NCBI RefSeq assembly: GCF_022568815.1
Contig: NZ_JAKZHX010000006.1
Coordinates: 279,541-343,540 of the forward strand
From: Undibacterium paludis
GTDB taxonomy: Bacteria > Pseudomonadota > Gammaproteobacteria > Burkholderiales > Burkholderiaceae_D
Length of the DNA stretch: 64,000 nucleotides
Direction: 5' to 3'
The translations under genes were made by a program, and so were the position numbers. Under the pieces are notes generated by a model. The model saw only the letters and a list, made by a program, of their open reading frames with translations, did not search any database and was not told the origin of the DNA. Positions 47,141 through 57,300 of the stretch are shown here, one piece after another. Position 1 is the stretch's first letter. Each line of letters starts with the position of its first letter.

Positions 47141-50100
47141 ATGTTTCGTCACTATAATTTCCAACGTATTGTCTCCTGCGTCGTATTGATCACATTCAGC
47201 AGCCTGACGCTTTACCCATGTGCGGTATCAGCTCAAGTACACGCTGCATCATATCGGATCAAAAGTAATGTAGCACTGGGCGGAATATCGACGAAACTTT
47301 TCTCACTCACAAGCAGTTCCAATACAACGACCACTATAAAAACAAGTAGCTCAGAAGAACGACTGAGCCAGTTGCTCAAGCAAATTCAGGATGAAGTCAA
47401 AGCTGTTGCCCCTGCAGCCAGCACAGTAACTAGTACTACAACCAGCACTCCAGCCAAAACCAGCTTACTCGCGCTGACCGCTACGGCCAGCAACAACACA
47501 GATCTGGTCAATCAACACGTCAGCACCATCCGTAGTGCAAACAGCCAGATCAAAGCACTCTACAGCGATATTAACCAAAGCTTTAAAGATACAGAGCAAC
47601 ACCTTAAAGATGCCAAGTTATCGTCCGAGATATTGGCACGCCATAGCAAGGCAGTCGCACTGTATCAAAGCCGTCAGGCAGAGTTTGACAAAATCATGGA
47701 AAGAGTCGGCCAGGCTGATGACAAACGCCAGACCAGTGATCGTCAGGCAGCATTGGCAGACCTGAGCAGTTTCATGGACAAGTATCCGAACGCTAAGCCA
47801 CATCAATATACAGACCCGAATAAACTGCCATTTGGCAGCCCGAGCAACAAAGCCAGAAAACCCAACGAAAGCAAGGCCCAGTACCAGGCCAGCCTGTTCC
47901 CACCTAAGTACGACAAAGTTATGCTGGCCGGGCAAATACCGGATGGCTTGAAACTGGCGCAAGCAACACTTCCCGATGTACCAACCGCCCAGGACATCGC
48001 AGAGACAGAAGATGTGCAACTGACACCAGCCATCAAGGCGCAGGCGGCAGCACTCAACAATAACCCCGTACAAATCTATAACTGGGTCAGAAACAACATC
48101 AGTTTCATCCCCAGTTACGGCAGCATACAAGGCAGTGAACTGACTCTGCAAAACAAGCGTGGCAATGCTTTTGATACGGCCAGTCTGCTGATAGCTTTGT
48201 ATAGGGCTGCAGGCACGCCAGCACGTTATGTTTACGGCACAATTGACGTGCCAGCAGACAAAGTCATGAACTGGGTAGGCGGCGTCACTAAGATTGAAGC
48301 AGCGCAAAGTTTGCTAGGTCAGGGTGGCATACCCAACATAGGACTGGCTAGTGGCGGCAAGATTAGCACCATCCGCATGGAACATGTCTGGGTAGAAGCC
48401 TTTGTTGACTACACTCCCAGCCGTGGTGCTGTGAACAAAAATCCCAATACCTGGGTACCGATGGATGCCAGCTTCAAGCAGTATGATTTTACTGCGGGTA
48501 TGGACATCAAAAACAAAGTCCTGGTCAATAGCCAGAATTTGATGACACAATTACAGCAAGGCGCCACTGTCAATGAAGCAGGTGGTTATGTGCAAAACTT
48601 GAATCAGACCAATCTGCAAACGCAGATGAACAGCTATCAGATCCAGGTACAAAACTACATCAACAGCCAAAAAGTCAATGCCACCGTGGGTGACGTACTG
48701 GGAACACAAAAGATCAAGACAGAAATCTATGACATCCTGTTGGGAAGTTTGCCTTACAGGGTAGTCACTACAGGCAGTGAATTCCAGACCCTGCCAGACA
48801 ATCTGCGCTGGAAGTTCAAGACCAACCTCTACCCGGCAGATGGCATCAGCACCAGCGATACCCCCGTCATCGAATTGAACCGTAGCACACCGCAACTGGC
48901 GGGCAAGAAAATCACGTTAAGCTTTGTGCCAGCGACGCAGGCAGACCAGGATTTGATCAACAGCTATTTGCCCAAGGCTCATGCAGATGGCTCGCCGATT
49001 CAGCCTGGTGAGTTACCAACTTCTCTGCCAGGCTATCTGCTGAACATGAAAGCAGAGTTCAGGGTAGAAGGGCAGGTTGTCGCCACCAGTGCCAACAGTT
49101 TCACGATGGGTAGTTCAGTCAGACAAGCCAACCAGTATTTCAATCCAAGTACAGGTGCCTGGGATGGTGGGGATGATAATGATATTACTGTGGGTGAGTA
49201 TGATTCGATTGGATTGGATTTGCAGGGAGTTGGTGGTCAGCAAGTCAGTGATTTTCGGGTAAAAATGGAAGGCGCTAAAGCAGCACTCCTTAAATACCAG
49301 CAGAACCAAAGCGACGCATCAACTATCAGCGGTATGACCAAAGAAGATATTACTGGAAATATCTTACAAGCGGGAATGTTGGGTTATTTTGCACAAGTGG
49401 ATGTAAGTGACAAGCTCACGGCTCGTATGGGAGGCAACATAGTCACCTATCGTCAACCAAGCTACGGACGCTTCTTTGTGTCAGCAGAGCCAAATAATTT
49501 TTATGGGGTTGTTCGTAGCGTTAGTTTTCCTGGGGTTGTTATGGATGTGGACTATTTGCGTTATCACACTGTCGCAAAGGATTTCAATCCATTAGCAATT
49601 TTTCAATTCATGCGACATGCTGGTGCTGATGCGTCTGTCGCAGAAAGTGCTGTACCAGAAGTGCTATTCCGGAATCCAAATCTTGCTATTAACGATCCCA
49701 TGCAACCTAAGGGATTTTCAGCAGTAAAAATTCTGAATATTGCCGCAACACTTGGCCAAAAAGTGTACTTGCTCAATAAAAATAATAAAGCATTGCATAA
49801 TTCAATTTTACAGAATTTACAGATAGGCCAAGATGTTAAATTGGAAATTACCAATGCCCTGGCGACCGGGAAAGAGGTTACAGTTCACGAAACTAACATT
49901 AGTTCGAATGGCTGGACTGGAAGCGGGTACATTATTATGGACCCGGTTACCGGGGCAGGGGCTTACAAGATATCTGGCGGTGCAAACGGTGGATTTACTG
50001 CGCTTGACAAGATTGGATTCGCCTGCCTTTTAATCGCAATTACTGCTTTAATAATTGCATTAAGTGCTATTTTAATAGAAGTAGTAGTGATTTTATCGGT

Positions 50101-50362
50101 TGGTGGGGAAGCGTTTTTAGCCGCAGATGCTGCTGGTGCGGCGATTATTGGTGAAGGTTGGGCAAATGAGTATTTCGTAGCAAGATGGCTTACCGGTGCA
50201 CTTTCTGCCGAAGGTTTAGGAGCCGCAGGCGCTCAAGGAACAGGGGCATATATTACCAATTGTTTAGGTGAGTCACTTGTCATGCTTGGATACACTCCAC
50301 AAGAAGTGCTTGCGTTGTTAGGTGCATTGGCTGGTGGAAGTGCAGGATCACTTTTTCCATGA
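47141..50362 (+). CDS. Secreted pseudo-transglutaminase protein with exchangeable C-terminus (paralog 1)
   Basis: This 1073-residue protein has a signal peptide ending near AVSA (residues 1-30). A Ser/Thr-rich and helical region (residues 60-250) follows, then a transglutaminase-like core at about 310-450. The expected nucleophile Cys is Ala343 (GNAFD); His415 (EHVW) and Asp442 (PMDAS) are in place, so it is probably a catalytically dead fold. A long beta-rich stretch follows to residue 951, ending KISGGANGG. The last 122 residues, unrelated to the paralog at 59558, hold one long hydrophobic segment and a Gly/Ala-rich tail. The cyclase-homology gene follows. No database name assigned; the function is unknown. 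Confidence 0.8.
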   Translation: MFRHYNFQRIVSCVVLITFSSLTLYPCAVSAQVHAASYRIKSNVALGGISTKLFSLTSSSNTTTTIKTSSSEERLSQLLKQIQDEVKAVAPAASTVTSTTTSTPAKTSLLALTATASNNTDLVNQHVSTIRSANSQIKALYSDINQSFKDTEQHLKDAKLSSEILARHSKAVALYQSRQAEFDKIMERVGQADDKRQTSDRQAALADLSSFMDKYPNAKPHQYTDPNKLPFGSPSNKARKPNESKAQYQASLFPPKYDKVMLAGQIPDGLKLAQATLPDVPTAQDIAETEDVQLTPAIKAQAAALNNNPVQIYNWVRNNISFIPSYGSIQGSELTLQNKRGNAFDTASLLIALYRAAGTPARYVYGTIDVPADKVMNWVGGVTKIEAAQSLLGQGGIPNIGLASGGKISTIRMEHVWVEAFVDYTPSRGAVNKNPNTWVPMDASFKQYDFTAGMDIKNKVLVNSQNLMTQLQQGATVNEAGGYVQNLNQTNLQTQMNSYQIQVQNYINSQKVNATVGDVLGTQKIKTEIYDILLGSLPYRVVTTGSEFQTLPDNLRWKFKTNLYPADGISTSDTPVIELNRSTPQLAGKKITLSFVPATQADQDLINSYLPKAHADGSPIQPGELPTSLPGYLLNMKAEFRVEGQVVATSANSFTMGSSVRQANQYFNPSTGAWDGGDDNDITVGEYDSIGLDLQGVGGQQVSDFRVKMEGAKAALLKYQQNQSDASTISGMTKEDITGNILQAGMLGYFAQVDVSDKLTARMGGNIVTYRQPSYGRFFVSAEPNNFYGVVRSVSFPGVVMDVDYLRYHTVAKDFNPLAIFQFMRHAGADASVAESAVPEVLFRNPNLAINDPMQPKGFSAVKILNIAATLGQKVYLLNKNNKALHNSILQNLQIGQDVKLEITNALATGKEVTVHETNISSNGWTGSGYIIMDPVTGAGAYKISGGANGGFTALDKIGFACLLIAITALIIALSAILIEVVVILSVGGEAFLAADAAGAAIIGEGWANEYFVARWLTGALSAEGLGAAGAQGTGAYITNCLGESLVMLGYTPQEVLALLGALAGGSAGSLFP

Positions 50363-50410
50363 AAGCGATTATTTGCTTAATATCAAAACTTGATGAGGAA
50401 ATATTTCTTT

Positions 50411-51046
50411 ATGGGAGTGATACAAGAATTTTTTTTGGAATTGCGTGATCGACTAATCAATCGAAAGAACGCTGATTCTCGTCATGTTTTTACTGATGTT
50501 TCGAATGAACCGTTTAGTGGAGCTGGCACGGTTTTGTCCATGAGCATAAAAAATGCCGATATGCTTACTAGCAGAATGCAACCTCATGAACTAATTCAAT
50601 TTCTTTCCGAAGAGCAGAACCAAGTCGTAAATTTAATAAAAAAATGGCAAGGAGTCATAATTTATCAAGTAGCCGGAGAGGTTCTTGCGTACTGGAGGGA
50701 TATTGAGTCGGCATCTGCCCCTGTTGATGCTAAGTCGGCATTTTCAGCAGCTTTGAGTATTCTAAAAACGTATTCTCCGTTATTAAATGTACGAATTGTT
50801 TTGGCCGATGGAAGTATTTTTGGAGATACTTTTGGTCCTCAACAACAGTTTCAAATACGTGGGACGGCAGTAACATTGGCTGAAAAGTTAATGATGATTC
50901 CAAATGAAAATTTTTCAAATCGGCAGCATGTAATCTTAATATCCGAAAAGATTGTTCCGTTGCTGAATATCGATGAATCGGATATGCGCGTGATTCGTCA
51001 TATGCAAGATGGCATGAATATTTTCGAGCTGGTGAGATATGAGTGA
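50411..51046 (+). CDS. Degenerate class III adenylate/guanylate cyclase-homology protein
   Basis: Start at 50411 (MGVIQEFF) is favoured by GAGGAAA upstream; an ATG at 50393 is possible. The roughly 211-residue soluble protein matches the class III cyclase layout: VLSMSIKNADMLTSRMQPHELIQFL (start of the domain), YQVAGEVLAYW (usual GDxxxA site) and GSIFGDTFGPQQQFQIRGTAVTLAEKL (late core). The metal-binding Asp positions are Ser and Glu, so activity is doubtful. It immediately follows paralog 1, a position analogous to the membrane gene after paralog 2. Confidence 0.7.
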   Translation: MGVIQEFFLELRDRLINRKNADSRHVFTDVSNEPFSGAGTVLSMSIKNADMLTSRMQPHELIQFLSEEQNQVVNLIKKWQGVIIYQVAGEVLAYWRDIESASAPVDAKSAFSAALSILKTYSPLLNVRIVLADGSIFGDTFGPQQQFQIRGTAVTLAEKLMMIPNENFSNRQHVILISEKIVPLLNIDESDMRVIRHMQDGMNIFELVRYE

Positions 51047-51324
51047 TCAATACTATATTGGATTGAGGAATTGAAGAGCACAACACAATCCAAACCCACT
51101 AAACAGCATTGTTTTGACTTGTTACAACTCCCCCAAGAATGTTGTATGTAAAATTAACAATACTTGACGCGGGGCAATTTATGTGAATTTATTTTTAAAT
51201 AATGCTTGCTACATTAGTTAACAATTGCTAGCATGCGGCGTTTGCAAATTTTCAATGACGTCTGCCGCGCCAGTTTCACCTCAGCTCAAGCACAGACTCA
51301 ATTCGTTCAATTCAGGGGTCTGTT
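51047..51324. other. Intergenic region upstream of the giant gene
   Basis: This 278-bp AT-rich spacer probably holds the promoter of the following operon. TTGACG at 51164-51169 is a possible -35, but no good -10 at the right spacing is seen, so I do not claim it. No gene or RNA is visible. Confidence 0.4.
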
Positions 51325-54300
51325 GTGCATCCATTTTTGCGTACACTCGTACGAAATGTATTCGTTTGTCTTGCGGTATTGATGTTAATCACAGGTGGGA
51401 GTGCAATTGCACAAACTTCTGTATCCATAGTTAATGGCTTAAAATGGTTAAATACCCAAGTACAACCCGATGGGCATTTGGCAGTTGAAACCTCATCAAT
51501 CGCCGTACCTCTTCAGGTACGCAGCGAGACAGCGCAAACCCTGCAATTGCTGGCAACCTCTCCCGGTGAACTCAATAACCTCATCGTCTCCGACCAGGAT
51601 GCCAGCACAGAATACCTGGCCCGCAAGATTATTGCGCAGGCTGCTGTCCAAGGTGATACCTCTTCGCTCGTAGCCACATTGGTCTCGCGCATTAATGCAG
51701 ACGGTGGTTTTGCCAGCGCCCCCGATTATGCCAGCTCAGTTCTTGATACTTCCCTATCCTTGCTGGCTTTAAAGCGGGCTGGAAGAACAGACGGTGTGGC
51801 AAATGCAATCGCCTACCTGCAAGCAGTGCAGCAAACAGACGGGTCATTTCAATTGATGGGGCGAACGGATATCTATAGTAGTGTTTACGCCCTGGCAGCG
51901 TACCGGGCACATGCAAGTACATTTGCTTTAAGCGCATCCATCCAGTCCAGCGTCAACTACCTCCTGAGTCAACAATCCTCTCCCGGTACTTGGAATAACT
52001 CAGTCTTCCTCAGCGCCCTTGCCTACGAAAATCTTCACGACTTTATTCCTGCTGCGCCCATGGCGAGCGCGCTACAAAACTATATTTTAAGCACCCAGAT
52101 GCCTGACGGTAGCTGGGGTGGTGACCCATACCAGACAGCTGTAGCTTTGCGCGCCTTGAGCGCCAGTCAGTTGAGTCCGACAAATCCAGGTCTGGGAATC
52201 ATCAAAGGTCAGTTGCTTGAAAGTCAGACAGGTCTGCCAGTCGCTGGTGTCAAAGTCACCTTGTCTGGTGCCGCCACAGCCGAGTTGACTACCGCTGCCG
52301 ATGGTACGTTTGTGTTCAATAATCAGGCGCCAGGTAACTACACCATCAACTTTATACTGGCTAACTACAGCCCACTGAATACAAGTACTGTTCTTAAGGC
52401 AGGCCAAACGCTGGATTTGGGTGTTTTGAAACTCATTAAAGCCGCTAACTCAACAACAGCAACAATTTATGGTGTTGTCACAAATGCCTCTACGGGCGCA
52501 CCGATTGCAGGTGCGACAATTTCTGGCGCGTCCTTCTCGGCGGTTACCGATTCCAAAGGTGCTTATCAGATAACCAACCTTCCAGCTGGGGATATTGCGG
52601 TCACTGTCAGCTATGCAGGACTCCAGACAATAACTAGCACGCTGCATACGGCCGCCGGTGCAACATTGACGTTCTCGCCAGCACTGTCAGCACCTTCCAG
52701 TATCAAAGGCCAGGTTGTGGATAGCCAGTCCGGTACACCGTTAGTGGGTGTGCATGTCGTACTGAGCGGTAATGCGACCGTTGATATAGTGACCGGTAGT
52801 GACGGTAGCTTTGTATTTGGTCAACAGTCCCAGGGCAGCTATAGTGTGACAATTGCGCCCCCGAATTACGGAACATTGACCGCGACGCTGACGCTGGCTG
52901 GTGGTCAGGCAATGGATTTGGGCGTGCTGAAACTGACAAAGGCAAGTAATGCAGCCACAGGCAGCATTTCTGGCGTAGTCGTCAATGCCGCAAACGGGTC
53001 ACCGATTGTAGGTGCAACAGTTTCAGGCTCGGGAATTTCCGCGACAACAGATGCCAGCGGTTCCTATCAGATTAGCAGTGTAACGCCAGGCGATATTCAA
53101 CTGACAGTCAGCAAAACAGGCTTCAAATCAGTTATCACTCCAGTACGTGTCACAGCAGGCAACAATTTTGTATTCTCACCTAGTCTTTCCGTTGAGACGC
53201 CCGTTGTAACAAGCTCTACTGTGACTGGGCTGGTGCTGGACGCCGGAACAAATGCACCTTTGCCAGGCGTCGCTATTGTTGCCACTGATGGCGCTGGTCC
53301 GCACACTACGACCAGCGATGCCCAGGGTAAATTCACTTTCTCCAATTTGGTGAGGGATAAAAATGCCGGTGTAAGCCTGACTTTCTCAATTGCACAGTAT
53401 GTTGATTCCAGCAATTACGTGCTGATAGATGGCATAGCGCTTGTTGATATGGGGCAGGTCAGGTTGCGCAAGGTCAAGGCAGTCAAATTGCTGCCTGACG
53501 TTGTTGTTACCAATGTCAGTCGCGTTGCCGCGATGACCGACCCACAATCCTTGAAACTCACTGGCCAGGTCAGTGTCTCTCTGCAGAATCAGGGAGCCGT
53601 TGATATTCCAGCGGGTATGAAACTGCTGGCATTCCAGGATACCAACAAGAACGGCATCTACGATGCAGGTATAGATCAGCAATTAGGAAGCCTTGTCTTT
53701 GCAGAGACCTTGGCGGTGAATGAAATCAAAACTGTCCAGGTCCAAGTACAAGGCACCATGCCATTCAGGGATGCACCTATTTCAGTCTGGGCAGACAGTG
53801 ATCAGGTATTGATAGAAACAAACAAGGCCAATAACGTCGGATCAACCGCGAGCGCGGCAGCCATCAAGCCTAACCCTGGCTTATTCCAGCCCAAGATCAA
53901 ATGGGAATGGAAGGGCAGTCCTGTCATGCCTGAATACACAGAAGTGATGAACACACCTATAGTCTTGCCGATACAAGACACAAACGGTGACGGAAAATAC
54001 GATCAGCGAGATATTCCTGGTGTCGTATTCAACAGCTTTAAGGGCGTCAGCTTTTACGACGGTGTTTTGCGTGCAGTCAGTGGTAAAGACGGTTCCGATC
54101 TTTGGACCGTTTCAGACCCTACTTTGCGCACGATGCCGCACTCCTCGCTGGCTGGTGCTGACCTCGATGGCAATGGCAAGGTATCTATCGTTGCAGTGAG
54201 AGAGGGCGGTGGCTTGATGGCAATCGATAACACCGGCAAACTCAAGTGGCTCAGCGCAGACCGTTCCATGGGGGCTGACTGGCTGTTCTGGGGTGGCCCA

Positions 54301-57300
54301 TCAATTGCCGATCTTGATCATGACGGTAAGCCTGAAATCGTGCTTGGTAACATGGTCTTCAATTCAGACGGTACTACACGCTGGAAGGGCAGTAGCAGTG
54401 ACTATAAAGGTGTCAGCTATGGCGGCTACTCATTTAGTGCGCTGTCTATTGTGGCCGACATCAATCTCGATGGTAATCCAGTTGTATTGGCAGGTGCGCA
54501 AGCTTATCGCGGCAGTGATGGCGCCACCTTGTGGAAAAACACCACAGTAGGTGACGGGCTTGATGCGGTAGGTAATTTTACTGGCGACCAGTACCCGCAA
54601 ATTGCGGTTGTTGGCAATGGTAAGTTGAGCTTGCTCGATCACAACGGCAACATCATCTGGGGGCCAGTCAATATTCCTGGTGGTGGGCAAGGTGGTGCAC
54701 CTATTGTGGCTGATATTGATGGCGACGGTATCCCGGAAATTGGCGTCGCAACGGCATCTCGTTATACTGTGTTCCGTGGGGATGGTTCGATCTTGTGGAG
54801 TAACGTCGTGCAAGACCTGACTTCTGCGGCTACGTCATCTTCAGCATTTGACTTTGCGGGCAATGGTCAGGCACAGGTTGTCTATGGTGATGAAATCGCG
54901 CTGCGTGTATACCGTGGTGCAGACGGAAAATCCTTATTTGAAACACCCAATTCCAGCGGCACGGCCTTTGAAGAGCCAGTGATCGTTGACGTGGACGGTG
55001 ACGGCCATGCAGATATATTGATCGCCGCAAATCAATGGACATTCCCCAATGGTCCGGGAATCTTCCATGGTCTGCGCGCATTCAGTGACGTGAATAACTC
55101 CTGGGTTGCCGTGCGCAAGATCTGGAACCAGCACAGCTACCACATTACCAATATCAACGACGATGGCAGCGTCCCGCGTTTTGAAAAGAATAGCTGGGAG
55201 GTCGGCAATAACTATCGCCTCAATGCCAGGGTTGGCGCACCAGCTACAGCCGTGCCTGATATCACTGCATCCTATATACGGGTCAATGATCAGGGCGCCA
55301 CGAAACCATCCACTTTCACTGTTCGTATTGGTAATGCAGGTTTGTTGCCGATATTGGCGGGTACCAAAGTAGCTTATTACAGCGGGCAAGCTGGAACAGG
55401 CGGCACTCTGCTGGGTACAGCAGTGACCAGTGTTGACCTGAACGTCAATGAATACCAGGATGTTAGCCTCAGCTTCACGGGCTCTGTCGCCGATATCAAG
55501 ACCCTCGTGGTTGTTGCGGATGATGACGGCACAGGCATACACTCGTTAGAAGATTTTGATTTGACTAATAACAGTGTTTCACTGAATCTGGCCAATTTGC
55601 CGGGCAAATTCGGCATCACTGTCATGGCCGACCAGGCCAGCTACCAATCCAACAGCAATGCGCAGGTGAGCGCGGTGGTCAGCAATCTCGGCAGTCTTGA
55701 TAATAATGCCCAGGTACAATTCAGCATTCAAACAATCGATGGTATCAATGTGGCGAGTTTGCCAGCGCAGACAATTAAAGTTGTGGCTGGCGCACAAGCA
55801 AATGTCAACGCTGTCTGGAACACGGGTACAACCCTGTCTGGTAAATACCAGCTGGTAGCACAAATCCTTGATGCTGCTGGTCAGCCATATGTTCAGGCAG
55901 TGACGGCATTGAACATCGTTAGCCCTGGCACAGTGCTGAGCACCAAGGTAACCGTTGATAAGATCAGCTACGCACCGTCAGATACAGTGCAGTTGAGCGA
56001 CACCATCAATAATCTTGCACAAAACCTGCCGGTCGATAATATTCAGGTTGTCACTACCGTGACCAATCCGGATGGCACAGTACGTTTCAGTAAAACCGAA
56101 ACTCTGGCCCAACTGCCGTCAGCGAATAGCAAAAATTACGCCTATAGCCTTGCGCTGGCGGGAGCGCCTGCTGGTCAGTATGCGGTCAAGGTTGTTGCAA
56201 CCGCTGGCACCACTACGGTGCAATCCACGACCAGCTTTGTAGTGACATCCTCCGCCAGCAACGGTAATGGTCTCACTGGCACTGTGACAGTTACTCCGTC
56301 CAAGGTACAGGCGGGTAGCACATTAACGCTCAACTTCAGTGTCAACAACCAGGGTAATAGCGCCCTGACAAACCAGACACTCAGTGTTAACATCATTGAC
56401 CCGGTTGGCCAAAAAGTTATTGCCCAGTTCCCATACACGACCAATCTCGACAAAGGCGGTATCTTCACTGGTAACACAAGCTGGGTAGCTAGCGCCAGCA
56501 ATGACACGACGTATGTCGCTACGTTGACAGCGAGTTTCGGTGCCAATACTGTCACACTGGCACAAACCAACATCAGTGTCACGGCTCCACAGTACAAACT
56601 CGGCGCTGTTATTGACAATGACAAAACCAGTTACGCACCGACTGATACCGTCAAGTTGCACGACAAAATCAGCAACCTCTCAACAACTCTTGCGGCGGCC
56701 AGCCTGCAAGTACAGGTCACCGTCAAAAATCCTGACGGTAGTACCCGTTTCACCAAAACTGAGAGTCTGACCAGCCTGGCAGTCAATGCGGCGCAAGACT
56801 ACAACTACAGCATCAGCCTCAGCGCTGCCCCGGCCGGTCAATATACGACCTCAGTCGTCGTCAGTGATGCTGGTAACACTGTTCTGGCGCAAGCCAGTGG
56901 CGGGTTCCTGGTCGCTTCTACTGCCACGACCGGTAGTGGCCTGAAAGGCAGCATAACCGCTTCTGCCAGCCAGGTTCCGGTTGGCAATACAGTGAGCTTC
57001 CCGTTCACCGCCAGCAACCAGGGCAATGCTGATTTACCTAATCTGCCGCTGACAATCAGCATTACTGACAGCAGCCAAAAAGCACTTGCCAGCTTCCCGT
57101 ATAACACCAATCTGGGCATGGCAGCACAGTTCAGTGGTACAACGGACTGGGTTACTGCTGGTACAGCAGGCAGCCAGTATACGGCCACCCTCAGCGCCAA
57201 AGTCGGCAGCAACACCCTGACACTGGCTCAGGTCAGCTTTACACTGACTCCTTCCGTCGTCAGTCTGAACATCAAGCAGGCAGCAACGCCATGGCAAAAC

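Noticed and set aside
47141..47230. Lipoprotein signal (LYPC) in paralog 1
   Set aside because: Pro just before Cys is unfavourable for signal peptidase II. A normal signal peptide with cleavage near AVSA is more likely, although the Cys is conserved in both paralogs.
51225..51434. Short frame overlapping the start of the giant gene
   Set aside because: It lacks a ribosome site and family features and overlaps the GTG-started giant gene in another frame.
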